Assembly (NCBI GenBank): GCA_028284075.1
Contig: JANQSL010000161.1
Coordinates: 1-62,151, forward strand
DNA from: Candidatus Sumerlaeia bacterium
GTDB taxonomy: Bacteria > Sumerlaeota > Sumerlaeia > SLMS01 > JAHLLQ01
Reading direction: 5' to 3'
Length of the DNA: 62,151 nucleotides
Part shown: in pieces, positions 27,857 through 36,686 of the stretch
How positions within the stretch are numbered: position 1 is the stretch's first letter
Layout of the letters: the number at the start of each line of letters is the position of its first letter
Notes under the pieces: model-generated
What the model was told of the DNA's origin: nothing
The model's database searches: none
The model's input: the letters and a program-made list of their open reading frames with translations, nothing else
Translations under genes and position numbers: made by a program

Positions 27857-28704
27857 CACACGTTGTAGCCGACCTTCATCTGCATTCCACAGCGAGCGAC
27901 GGGGCCGATTCGCCTGAACGAGTTGTTGAACGCGCCGCTGAGTTGAAACTGGCGGCTATTGCTCTCACCGATCACGATACGGTTGCAGGGAACAGCGAAG
28001 CCGTCGCCACGGGTGACCGGCTTGGGGTTGTTGTGATTCCGGGGTGTGAGATGACAGCGTATCTCGGTCGCAACGAGTTTCATATTCTTGGATACGATGT
28101 CGATTCGACGAACGTCGAGTTGTTGAAACACTGCGCGTGGTTTGCAGAGAGACGAGAAGAACGGGCCCATGAGATCGGCAGGCGCCTGAAGGACCTTGGC
28201 GCACCCGTGGACATGGAAGCCGTCATGGCAAAGGCTGATGCGGGAGTTGTTGCGCGGCCTCACATCGCCGAGGCATTGCTGGAAGCCGGCCACGTGACAA
28301 CTCGAGCTGAGGCGTTCGACAAGTACCTCGGCAACGGCAAACCTGCGGACGTTTCCAAACCGGACGTTGAGCCGCGTCTGGTCATCGATCTAATTCGCGG
28401 AACCGGAGGTTTCGCCATTCTCGCCCACCCCGCCCTCAGCCCCCGTGATCAGCTGCATTTCCTGCCGCGACTCAGGGAAGAGGGATTGGCCGGCGTCGAG
28501 GTCTGGCACAGCGCCCACCCCGGTCATGCTTCTGACAGCGTTGCCGCCGAGGCCGACCATCTGGGGTTGCTGAAGACGGGCGGTTCTGATTGTCACGGCG
28601 CAGGGCCAGGCAAGGTGGCGCTCATGGGTCAGTGGGGGATGGATTCCGGCGCCTGGCGGAAGCTTGAGAACTATCGCGAAGGGCGGTTGGCGCGGGGAGG
28701 GTAG
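27853..28704 (+). CDS. PHP-domain phosphoesterase (YciV/RNase AM-like)
   Basis: The ATG at 27853 overlaps the previous stop. The four PHP motifs are present: D-L-H-L-H-S, T-D-H-D-T, H-I-L-G-Y-D with a nearby E (CEM), and S-D-C-H-G near the C-terminus, plus the inner A-H-P. At 283 aa it fits the YciV/TrpH group, which removes 5' nucleotides from RNA ends or hydrolyses 3',5'-nucleoside bisphosphates. A longer open frame upstream lacks support. Confidence 0.85.
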   Translation: MTHVVADLHLHSTASDGADSPERVVERAAELKLAAIALTDHDTVAGNSEAVATGDRLGVVVIPGCEMTAYLGRNEFHILGYDVDSTNVELLKHCAWFAERREERAHEIGRRLKDLGAPVDMEAVMAKADAGVVARPHIAEALLEAGHVTTRAEAFDKYLGNGKPADVSKPDVEPRLVIDLIRGTGGFAILAHPALSPRDQLHFLPRLREEGLAGVEVWHSAHPGHASDSVAAEADHLGLLKTGGSDCHGAGPGKVALMGQWGMDSGAWRKLENYREGRLARGG

Positions 28705-28733
28705 TCCTGTCGAACCCATTTCTGCCGAGACTC

Positions 28734-30434
28734 TTGTTTCTTCCCCTGTTGGGGCGGATACCCTGGTACGTGTGCTCCGTGCTGATCGTGTACGTCCTTG
28801 GATCGTTGGCACTCCGGCAGGCGAATATGCTCTGGAAGGTTCGGAGCAGGCTCGCCCTGCTCCCGTCAGAGGTTGAAGAGGCATCGTCAGATCGAGGTGC
28901 CTTCTTTGCCTGCTGGGATGAGAGAGGCATGCGGGTCGTTTATGATCAGAGTTTCGCTTCCGACGGCTCATCCGGTTTACCGCCATGGGATTCGGATCCG
29001 CCGGATGTCATACTGGACAGCAGTCGTGAGGTGGAACTCTCAAAAAATCACCGGATCAGACTCCTTGCGCTTGTCGTTCGCAAGCCGGAGCAGCCTGGCG
29101 GAGACACTGTCATTGTGGACGGGGATTTGAACCCAATCACAAGCGCTGATCTTTTGCCGATCGTGGAAGAATATGGGATGGCAGTCGAGGACGTTGTCGC
29201 CTTCGCTTCTCCTTCCAGCTCAGTTGCCCATGATTTCCGCGTTGTCATCGGATACAGTGGCCCTTCGGAGCTTCCCGTGGGAACACTTCGCCAAATTGTG
29301 GATCCGGTAACGGACCTTGCTGTTGGAGAAGCGATGGGATCCACTACGGCTTTTCGAAATGGGAAGGGGATAATCGTCAATGAATGCCGCTACTATGGGT
29401 GGTCCGATTCCGATATCGAGATTAAGTGGAAGCTTCCACTGGCCGGACTGAGGTGGGAGGAACTTCAGCACCTCGTGCTGATCGATCGGAGCGACTTCAT
29501 TTACGCAGGCCCACCCCCCTATATGACCTGGGCTTTCCTCGAAAAACGCGGTGACGTTGTGCGTCGTGTTGAAAGCGGTGGGGTGACTGTCGACTTCGAT
29601 CGATGGCCTGATCGCGAATGGAAACTTGCAGTTCGGATTAGCGATAGCGCGCCTTTGTTCCGTCTTCGCTACAAGACAAAAACCGGAGCGTGGCATGAGG
29701 CTTTTGTGGACTCTCACTGGTTTCTGTTTGCACACGATCAAAATGAAATAGAGTCTCTCGAACTCCATCTCAGTTCATTGACTTGCAACGTTTCAATTCC
29801 ACTGGATTCACTTCCGGGAAACATGGAGGTGAACAGGAATCTCGATGATCTGTTGGATGTTCGTTTTCATGGAGGGCGTTTCGACAGGAGGGTGGAACTG
29901 GATCTCTTTCTTCAAGCGAACCTCCGCCGCGAGTCAACATTCTGGTCAAACCGGAATCGGCACGGACCGGAGTTTCAGGAATTTGTGTTCCCACTCCGTG
30001 TTGAAGGCCCCTCGATGCGCTCGGTTCTTGATCAGCTTGCCGATCAGATCGCTAATGAGGAACTGCATCTGGCGATGACAAACGAAGAGATTGTCGTACT
30101 CCATGAGTACAATGTCAGGTCTGTTTTCCAGAGGGCGATTCCCCCGTTGAAACCTTCGGTTATGCATGCGCTTTGGGCGTCTCTGACCCTTGTGGGCTTG
30201 AAGCTTCTGTTCCTTGCCCTTCTCCGTCCTGTTCGGCGGCATCTAAAGCTGTTGGGGTACGGGTTTACCGCCTTCGAGACAGAGCTTCTCTGGATCAATG
30301 AGGGACGGTGTGTGTGGCGTTTACCGTCCCGGGACGAGCTGGGAGCCATTCCTGGAGTAAATCCCGACAACGTCCGATCCGTGGCGGCTTTTCTGGGTGA
30401 ATCGAGGGTTGGCCGGGAGAGAGAAGCGTCGTAA
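28734..30434 (+). CDS. Hypothetical membrane protein
   Basis: Not recognised. One membrane segment lies near the N-terminus (about 12-30) and one near residue 480-500; between them is a soluble region of about 440 residues, presumably outside the membrane. The segment after the second helix (about 500-566) is short and basic. No catalytic motif stands out. It follows the PHP gene by 29 bp and may share its transcript. Confidence 0.6.
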   Translation: MFLPLLGRIPWYVCSVLIVYVLGSLALRQANMLWKVRSRLALLPSEVEEASSDRGAFFACWDERGMRVVYDQSFASDGSSGLPPWDSDPPDVILDSSREVELSKNHRIRLLALVVRKPEQPGGDTVIVDGDLNPITSADLLPIVEEYGMAVEDVVAFASPSSSVAHDFRVVIGYSGPSELPVGTLRQIVDPVTDLAVGEAMGSTTAFRNGKGIIVNECRYYGWSDSDIEIKWKLPLAGLRWEELQHLVLIDRSDFIYAGPPPYMTWAFLEKRGDVVRRVESGGVTVDFDRWPDREWKLAVRISDSAPLFRLRYKTKTGAWHEAFVDSHWFLFAHDQNEIESLELHLSSLTCNVSIPLDSLPGNMEVNRNLDDLLDVRFHGGRFDRRVELDLFLQANLRRESTFWSNRNRHGPEFQEFVFPLRVEGPSMRSVLDQLADQIANEELHLAMTNEEIVVLHEYNVRSVFQRAIPPLKPSVMHALWASLTLVGLKLLFLALLRPVRRHLKLLGYGFTAFETELLWINEGRCVWRLPSRDELGAIPGVNPDNVRSVAAFLGESRVGREREAS

Positions 30435-30582
30435 AAGGGCCGGATTTTCCGCGCTCTGCCATTGACCTGTTGGAGGGCGGTTCCCCCAAAATCCTCGGCC
30501 CTGTGGGCGGCGGTTTCAAACACCGCAGTGCAGGCTATTGACCCGGCGCATGGAGCGCCTGTGATTCGGAGCGGTTTCTCTC

Positions 30583-32676
30583 ATGATGCAACAAATGCGC
30601 AACCCGAAGACCCTGAAAGTCGGTCTTTGGGCTCTCCTTGCGCTCGTCATTCCCTCGTTTGTGTTTTTCTATGGATTTGGCACTCAGGGTCCCTCCCCCG
30701 GGCCGAGTGCTTTCGATTCCATCGCATTCGTCACTGTGAAGACCGGTAGCGGAAAACACGAGCTGAACAGGTATGACCTGCAGGAGGCTCAACGAGCTCT
30801 GGCTCAACAATATGCGGAGTACTACGCTCTCGGGGCGGGACTGCAAGGCCCGGTGAGTGGTCAGCCCTTCGAGAACTCCCTCAAGCGCAAGGAAATCGCT
30901 GAGTATGCCGCAAGCCGCGTTGCCTTTGATGATCTGGCGGATGAATCAGGGATCTATGTTTCGCGTCAGTACGTCGCGGACTTCCTGACAGACATGAACT
31001 GGACGGAGGAGGTTCTTCAAGCTCAGGTTCGGGCCAGTGGCAAGCCGGAGGGCCAGTTCATTCGTGATATTCAGGAATCTCTCAGGCTGGACCGGGCCCG
31101 GAATGTTGTCAGTCGTCTCTCTCGCGTTTCGCTGCTGGAGATGTGGCAGGAGTATCGGCTGCAGAACGATCGCGTCTCGCTTGAGTGGGTTGAGATTCCC
31201 GTCTCCCGACTGCAAGCGCAGATGGAGACGACGGATGACGAGATTGCCACCTACTACGAGGAAAACAAGGAATCGTACATCGAGCCCGAGAAACGCGTTT
31301 ATCGCTACGTTATGATTACTCCGGAGCCGGTGGGCATCGTTCAGATCGAGGATGAGGAACTTCAGACGGCTTATGACGCAATCGACTGGGAAAGTCCGGC
31401 GGCGGAACGCTTCAAGCAGGAACCCGGGCAGGAAATCCGGCACATTCTGTTGCGCGTCTGGGACGAGAAAACCACGGAGACGGTTCGGCAGCAGATCGAG
31501 GAATTGAAAGGGCGCCTGGAGTCCGGTGAACAGTTTGACGCCCTTGCGAATGAGTATACCGAGGATGTCAACAACCTGTCTGAGGGAACACCGGGTGGGG
31601 GGGTCGTTCCGACGCGCATGAACGAGGATACAATGGAAGAACTCATCGCCGATTACGGCGAGGTCTGGGCGGAAACGCTTTTTGGCATGCAGGAGGGAGA
31701 AACCTCCGGTATTATTGAGTCCCGCGATATGCTCATGATCGCCCGTGTCGAGAAGGTTTACGAAGAGCAGAAGACGTTTGATGAACTGCGCAGTCAGTTG
31801 ACGTCGGAGATTCGTGCGGAGCGCATGGAGGCGGAACGTGAGAAGCAGACCGCAAAAGTCGATGAGGAAGAGCTTCGTCTCCGGCGAATCGTAGCCGAGC
31901 AGACGACACTTGAGGGCATTGCCGCGGAGGTGAACGTCGACATTCAGGTAACATCGCCGATTATCTCAACGCGCACGAGTCTGCCGACGATCGGCAGTCT
32001 GGCATCGAATCAGGAGACGGTGCAGTCGCTCGAAACAGGAGTGCCTTCACCGGTTATGCGAACTGACACGAACGGGGCAATGAGCGCGCTGGGGGATCGA
32101 CTGGTGGTGCTGGAAATCTCAGAGGTCCAGCCGGAGCGTCCGCAAACGCTGGACGAGGCACGTCGGCGGGTGGATTCCGCGGTGAAGCGGCAGAAGGCTG
32201 TCGATCGTGCACGGGAAATCAGTGTGTCTCTCAAGGAGAAGTTGACGGACGGGATCGAGTTGTCGGAAGCCGCCTCAGAGTTTGAAACGGATGAGTTCAA
32301 GCTGACACCCGGGAACACGCCCGCCCCTGTGGCTCTGAGCGAGCCTCCTCCGGTTTTTTCGGCGTCAAGGCAGAAATTCGCAAACGAAATGCTTGTTTCC
32401 GGCGAAGGCGACGTCATTGCCTTCGAGTCCGGCTCTGGTGAATTCGTTTTTGCAATCGTGGTGGCACGTGTTCTGGAGCATCTTGAGCCCGATCAGGCCA
32501 CATTTCTGGGTGAGATGGCTGCAATTGAACGGGAGTTCAACCGTGTGAAGAGTCTGGCGTTTGTTGAAGAGTGGCGGCGGGATGCTCTGAAGCGCCTGAA
32601 TCCGGATTACAACGAGGACTATATTGCCGAGGACGATCCTCGTGTGGCTCGCCGGCGTGCTCGCCGGGGCAGCTGA
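30583..32676 (+). CDS. PpiD/SurA-like periplasmic peptidyl-prolyl isomerase
   Basis: A single N-terminal membrane anchor (about residues 12-30) places the rest in the periplasm. A SurA/PpiD-type chaperone domain is followed by a parvulin domain (about 285-390) with EIRHILLRV, F-D-A-L-A-N-E-Y-T-E-D and GGGVVP, then F-G-M-Q-E-G-E-T-S-G. A second, degenerate rotamase-like region may lie after residue 450. 697 aa, close to PpiD (about 620). It should assist folding of exported proteins. The stop abuts the convergent sulfotransferase gene without a gap. Confidence 0.8.
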   Translation: MMQQMRNPKTLKVGLWALLALVIPSFVFFYGFGTQGPSPGPSAFDSIAFVTVKTGSGKHELNRYDLQEAQRALAQQYAEYYALGAGLQGPVSGQPFENSLKRKEIAEYAASRVAFDDLADESGIYVSRQYVADFLTDMNWTEEVLQAQVRASGKPEGQFIRDIQESLRLDRARNVVSRLSRVSLLEMWQEYRLQNDRVSLEWVEIPVSRLQAQMETTDDEIATYYEENKESYIEPEKRVYRYVMITPEPVGIVQIEDEELQTAYDAIDWESPAAERFKQEPGQEIRHILLRVWDEKTTETVRQQIEELKGRLESGEQFDALANEYTEDVNNLSEGTPGGGVVPTRMNEDTMEELIADYGEVWAETLFGMQEGETSGIIESRDMLMIARVEKVYEEQKTFDELRSQLTSEIRAERMEAEREKQTAKVDEEELRLRRIVAEQTTLEGIAAEVNVDIQVTSPIISTRTSLPTIGSLASNQETVQSLETGVPSPVMRTDTNGAMSALGDRLVVLEISEVQPERPQTLDEARRRVDSAVKRQKAVDRAREISVSLKEKLTDGIELSEAASEFETDEFKLTPGNTPAPVALSEPPPVFSASRQKFANEMLVSGEGDVIAFESGSGEFVFAIVVARVLEHLEPDQATFLGEMAAIEREFNRVKSLAFVEEWRRDALKRLNPDYNEDYIAEDDPRVARRRARRGS

Positions 32677-33624
32677 TCAGTCGCGGGTACCTTCCGGCAG
32701 ATAGCCAAAGTCGGCTTTGAGTCGTTCACGCATGTGATCGTTTAACCAGGCCACGTCTTCATCAATGAGTTGCTCGCGGTAGCCTCCGACTTTCCCCTTT
32801 CGGGTCTTGAAGGACTGCTCATCGCCCTTGATTTTTTGTGCAAGGGCGCCGTCGTGTACGCGGTTTTCGACTTCCATCTTCCGCATGTTTTCGAAGCTGC
32901 CGTAATTGACCGCCTCATCCAGCGTCTCGTCTTTCACATTGGGAATATCCATGAATTCAGCGACCTTTCGGAGGTTACCGATCGCATCGCTTTTGAGGTC
33001 CTCATACCGAAGCAGCATGAAGTCCGGAGTTCTTTTGCGAAACTCCTCCCAAATATTGTAATACTCGATGATTGTGTCGAAGCTGCCCCAGGGTTCCCGG
33101 ATGAATTCCGATATCGTGCCCCTGTAGGTTTTGATGCGGTTGCGGTATCCTCGCAGTTCAATGCGCCGCCTCATGTTTTCGGCTTCCTGCATTCCGAAGC
33201 GCTTTGATTGCTCGAAGTAAAATGACACGACCACGTCTCGCGGATCACGAACGAGGAGGATCACTTTTTTTCGTGCATACCAACTCTTCGACCGCTTCAT
33301 CTCCTCAGGTTTTTTCCAATGGGGATGGTCATCGTGGAAAAGGATGACGCGGGGGACGGCCGGGTTCAGGCGGTAGAGCTTGTGCAGGCGAAAGAGCCTG
33401 CGCTCGATGTTTGGATGCTCAAGACGGAAGTGGAGCTGGAAGAGGCGGCCAAGGAGCACTCTCAGCCAGGTTCTTCCGCACTTGGGAAACGAAAGAACAA
33501 ATGAGTCGGCCTGCCACTGGTCTCGGGCTTCCACGAGATAGCGGCCGGCGGGGGTTTTTTTCAGCCGACGCAGGCGGTCCGGGATGTTCATGAATCGGCT
33601 CCGAAGGGCGCGAAAGGAACGCAT
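32677..33624 (-). CDS. Sulfotransferase
   Basis: PAPS-dependent sulfotransferase. The 5'-phosphosulfate loop is S-F-P-K-C-G-R-T-W-L-R (about 44-54), the 3'-phosphate motif V-R-D-P-R-D-V-V-V-S-F-Y (about 140), and the C-terminal RKGKVGGYRE fits the R-K-G-x-x-G-x-W/Y motif. 315 aa. The acceptor (lipid, glycan or small molecule) cannot be told. Its stop abuts that of the PPIase gene. Confidence 0.85.
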   Translation of the reverse strand: MRSFRALRSRFMNIPDRLRRLKKTPAGRYLVEARDQWQADSFVLSFPKCGRTWLRVLLGRLFQLHFRLEHPNIERRLFRLHKLYRLNPAVPRVILFHDDHPHWKKPEEMKRSKSWYARKKVILLVRDPRDVVVSFYFEQSKRFGMQEAENMRRRIELRGYRNRIKTYRGTISEFIREPWGSFDTIIEYYNIWEEFRKRTPDFMLLRYEDLKSDAIGNLRKVAEFMDIPNVKDETLDEAVNYGSFENMRKMEVENRVHDGALAQKIKGDEQSFKTRKGKVGGYREQLIDEDVAWLNDHMRERLKADFGYLPEGTRD

Positions 33625-33660
33625 GGCAACAGGAGCCGGGCAACGGAAAGAGAGGGTGCT

Positions 33661-33694
33661 AAAAAGAGCGAAGGCGCTCCACGAGGGAGCGCCT
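33661..33694 (-). terminator. Probable terminator of the aminotransferase gene
   Basis: On the minus strand a perfect 9-bp stem AGGCGCTCC/GGAGCGCCT (33672-33694) is followed by a pyrimidine stretch ending in five T (33661-33665). It lies about 155 bp after the aminotransferase stop, which is farther than usual. Confidence 0.5.
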
Positions 33695-33847
33695 CCGCCC
33701 TTGGAGGAGGGGAGGGAGGAAAATGGTTTTGGTTTCCGGAGATACCTCCTTTTTATGGCTTTGCCGTTTCCGGCTCAGTGTTAGAAAGGGTCTCTCTCCA
33801 ATTGCCTCACCGGTCAACGAAAAAACGGGCGGAATATGAAGTTTCCT

Positions 33848-35044
33848 TTAGCTTGCCTGGCCCAAAAGCTCCCTCAGGCGGTCGATTCCGCGGCTGATAT
33901 TCTCGCGGCTTGTGGCGTAGCTCATGCGAATACAGCGATCCTCGCCGAAGGCCACTCCCGGGACAACTGAGACTCGGGCTTTTTCCAGGGCTGCATCCGC
34001 GAAATCCATCGAGTTTTCGATTTTTTTCCCGTCAATCGTTTTGCCGAACACGCCGGAGACATCGGGGAAGGCGTAGAAAGCTCCCTGCGGGGGAGTGCAG
34101 GTGACGCCCGGCAGGGAGTTCAGGCCTTCGACAATCAGGTTCCGTCGGGCATCGAACTCCTCGATCCAGGGCTGGATGTAACCCTGCTCTCTGGCAAGAG
34201 CCTCTGCGGCGGCACGCTGGATAAAACTGGTGACGTTGGATGTGGCGTGGCTTTGGAGGCTGGACATTGCTTTCACGAATTTCTCCGGTCCGGCGAGCCA
34301 GCCCAGACGCCAGCCGGTCATGGAATAAGCCTTTGACCAGCCGTTTACGATCACAAGTCGATCCAGCAGGTCCGGGCAAAGTGTTGCGATGCTGTTGAAC
34401 TCAGCGGGTGGGTAGACGAGTTTCTGGTAAAGATCGTCGCTCACGATCAGGACATCCGGGTGTTCCCGCAGGACCTCCGCGAGTGCCAGAATTTCGTCCC
34501 TTGTATAGACTGCTCCAGTGGGATTGCCGGGGCTGTTGAAGACAAAGGCACAGGTTTTTGGCGTAATCGCCTCCTCAAGTTGTGCAGGAGTGATCTTGAA
34601 GCTCTGATCAGGCCCACAGGATACAATGACCGGCTTGCCTTCAGCCGCACGAATCTGCTCCGGATAGCTCAACCAGAAGGGTGCGGGTACAATGACTTCA
34701 TCTCCCGGATCCAGAGCCGCCTGGAAGATGTTGTAGAGCGAGTGCTTTCCACCGACAGAGACAAGGATCTGCACGGCAGTGTAGTCCAGCTCGTAGTCAC
34801 GCTTCAGCGCCTTTACGACGGAATCCAGAATCTCCGGGCCGCCCTTTGCCGCCGTGTATTTGGTTTTCCCAGCGCGGAGATCCTCGATTGCAACGTCCTT
34901 GATGAACTCCGGCGTGTCGAAGTCAGGTTCGCCGGCACCAAAGGAAACAACATCGATGCCTTCAGCCTTCAAGGCCTTGGCTTTTGCCGTGAGTGCCAGA
35001 GTCAGAGACGGCTTGAGGCTGGAGGCGCGCTTGGAAATCTTCAT
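33848..35044 (-). CDS. Class I aspartate/aromatic aminotransferase (PLP-dependent)
   Basis: Fold-type I aminotransferase of the I-gamma (AspB) group. The ATG at 35044 gives MKISKRASSLKPSLTLALTA; a longer upstream frame has no support. Key points: N-S-P-G-N-P-T-G (PLP phosphate/ring Asn), S-D-D-L-Y, S-K-A-Y-S-M-T-G-W-R-L-G-W with the Schiff-base Lys, and the substrate Arg in R-M-S-Y-A-T. 398 aa. Probably makes aspartate from oxaloacetate and glutamate, next to glutamate synthase genes, which fits nitrogen assimilation. Confidence 0.88.
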   Translation of the reverse strand: MKISKRASSLKPSLTLALTAKAKALKAEGIDVVSFGAGEPDFDTPEFIKDVAIEDLRAGKTKYTAAKGGPEILDSVVKALKRDYELDYTAVQILVSVGGKHSLYNIFQAALDPGDEVIVPAPFWLSYPEQIRAAEGKPVIVSCGPDQSFKITPAQLEEAITPKTCAFVFNSPGNPTGAVYTRDEILALAEVLREHPDVLIVSDDLYQKLVYPPAEFNSIATLCPDLLDRLVIVNGWSKAYSMTGWRLGWLAGPEKFVKAMSSLQSHATSNVTSFIQRAAAEALAREQGYIQPWIEEFDARRNLIVEGLNSLPGVTCTPPQGAFYAFPDVSGVFGKTIDGKKIENSMDFADAALEKARVSVVPGVAFGEDRCIRMSYATSRENISRGIDRLRELLGQAS

Positions 35045-35150
35045 GTTGGTTGCAGTCCTTCGAGAGTGGGGGAGGGGGGCGTCAATATGCCTCCGCGGGC
35101 GCGGAGCCTTGGAGAGAGAGCGCCTCGCCGCAAGCCTGATTGGTGTGCCG

Positions 35151-35191
35151 CAATGCAAAGCCCCCGACGAACCGCCGGGGGCTTTGCATTG
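35151..35191 (-). terminator. Long perfect hairpin after gltD
   Basis: A perfect 16-bp stem CAATGCAAAGCCCCCG / CGGGGGCTTTGCATTG with a 9-nt loop lies 22 bp beyond the gltD stop and before the aminotransferase start. It lacks a long T run, but its size and position suit a terminator or mRNA stabiliser of the gltB-gltD transcript. Confidence 0.65.
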
Positions 35192-35212
35192 CAGATTTGC
35201 GGTTCCGGTCTT

Positions 35213-36655
35213 TCAATCGGGCAGATCGCTGTAGCCCATGAGCCACTCATCGCAGCCGCGGGCGGCTTTGCGTCCTTCCGCAATGGCCCAAACGACGAGT
35301 GACTGACCCCGGCGGGCGTCTCCGGCGGAAAAGATGCCGGGCCTCGATGTCATGTAGCTGTTGTCGGCTTTGACATTGCCGCGCCCGTCGAGTTCGAGAC
35401 CGAGGGCTCCGGGGAGATTCTTCTCAGGGCCTGAAAATCCGATCGCCAGAAATACCATGTCGGCGGGGATTTGGAACTCGCTTCCGGGGACCTCTTCGAA
35501 CCTGCGCTCCTGCGGAGGGCGGTCCGTATTGGTCCATTGCAGACGAACGCAGTTCATGGCCGTCACTTTGCCGTCACAGCCTTCAAAGGATTTGGTCATA
35601 ATGGACCAGTCGCGTTCCCCACCTTCCTGGTGTGCCGGAGCCGTATGTAAAATCATCGGCCACTGCGGCCACGGATTCCATTCCGCGCGCTGGTTCGGAG
35701 GCTTTGGCAGCAGTTCAATCTGAAGCACGGATTCCGCACCATGGCGAATCGCGGTACCGTAGCAATCCGCACCCGTGTCACCACCGCCGATGATGACGAC
35801 CTTCTTGTCCTTTGCGACAATGTGCTTTCGATTTTTCGGAAGGTCTTCGCCGATAACGGAGTTTTGTGCTGTCAGGTACTCCATGGCGAAATGAACGCCA
35901 TCGAGGTCGCGTCCGGGGACGGGAAGGTCGCGGGCGGCTGTTGCTCCCGTGCAAATCACCATGGCATCGAAGTCTTCCAACAGTGATTCCACGGAGATGT
36001 TTTCACCAACGTTGGCGTTTGTGCGGAATGTGATGCCCTCTTCGCGCAGCAGATTCACACGTCGCTCAACGATGTCCTTCTCCATTTTGAAATCGGGAAT
36101 ACCAAGCGTCAGCAGCCCGCCAATGCGATGATCTCGCTCGAAGACCGTAACAAGATGTCCCGCCTTGTTCAATTGAGCCGCAGCAGCCAGTCCGGCAGGA
36201 CCGCTGCCGATGACGGCGACCTTTTTGCCGGTGCGTGTCCGGGGCGGCTGCGGCACGATCCAGCCTTCCTCGAAAGCACGGTCAATAATACTGACCTCAA
36301 TTTGTTTGATGGTGACCGGATCATCGTTGATACCAAGTACACATGCCGTTTCGCAGGGTGCGGGACAGATGCGGCCGGTAAACTCCGGGAAGTTATTCGT
36401 TTTGTGGAGTTCCTCGATCGCATCGCGCCAGTGATCGCGATAGATGAGATCGTTCCAGTTCGGAATCAGATTCCCCAGGGGACATCCCTGGTTGCAAAAG
36501 GGGATTCCGCAATCCATGCAGCGAGCTGCCTGAGACTTCTTTTTTTCATCCGGTAATGGAATAACATATTCCTGCCAGTCCTTCACACGCTCCTCAACAG
36601 GGCGGTAAGGCTGGGTTTCTCGTTCGACTTCCAGGAATCCGGTGGGCTTGCCCAT
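35213..36655 (-). CDS. gltD: Glutamate synthase (NADPH) small subunit
   Basis: Supplies electrons from NADPH to GltB. N-terminal iron-sulfur cysteines are in C-M-D-C-G-I-P-F-C-N-Q-G-C-P and C-P-A-P-C-E-T-A-C; the FAD-binding G-S-G-P-A-G-L-A-A-A and NADPH-binding G-G-G-D-T-G-A-D-C follow. 480 aa is normal. It follows gltB by 31 bp on the same strand. Confidence 0.96.
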   Translation of the reverse strand: MGKPTGFLEVERETQPYRPVEERVKDWQEYVIPLPDEKKKSQAARCMDCGIPFCNQGCPLGNLIPNWNDLIYRDHWRDAIEELHKTNNFPEFTGRICPAPCETACVLGINDDPVTIKQIEVSIIDRAFEEGWIVPQPPRTRTGKKVAVIGSGPAGLAAAAQLNKAGHLVTVFERDHRIGGLLTLGIPDFKMEKDIVERRVNLLREEGITFRTNANVGENISVESLLEDFDAMVICTGATAARDLPVPGRDLDGVHFAMEYLTAQNSVIGEDLPKNRKHIVAKDKKVVIIGGGDTGADCYGTAIRHGAESVLQIELLPKPPNQRAEWNPWPQWPMILHTAPAHQEGGERDWSIMTKSFEGCDGKVTAMNCVRLQWTNTDRPPQERRFEEVPGSEFQIPADMVFLAIGFSGPEKNLPGALGLELDGRGNVKADNSYMTSRPGIFSAGDARRGQSLVVWAIAEGRKAARGCDEWLMGYSDLPD

Positions 36656-36686
36656 CGGCGATGCTCCTTCGTTTCAGTAATACAGG

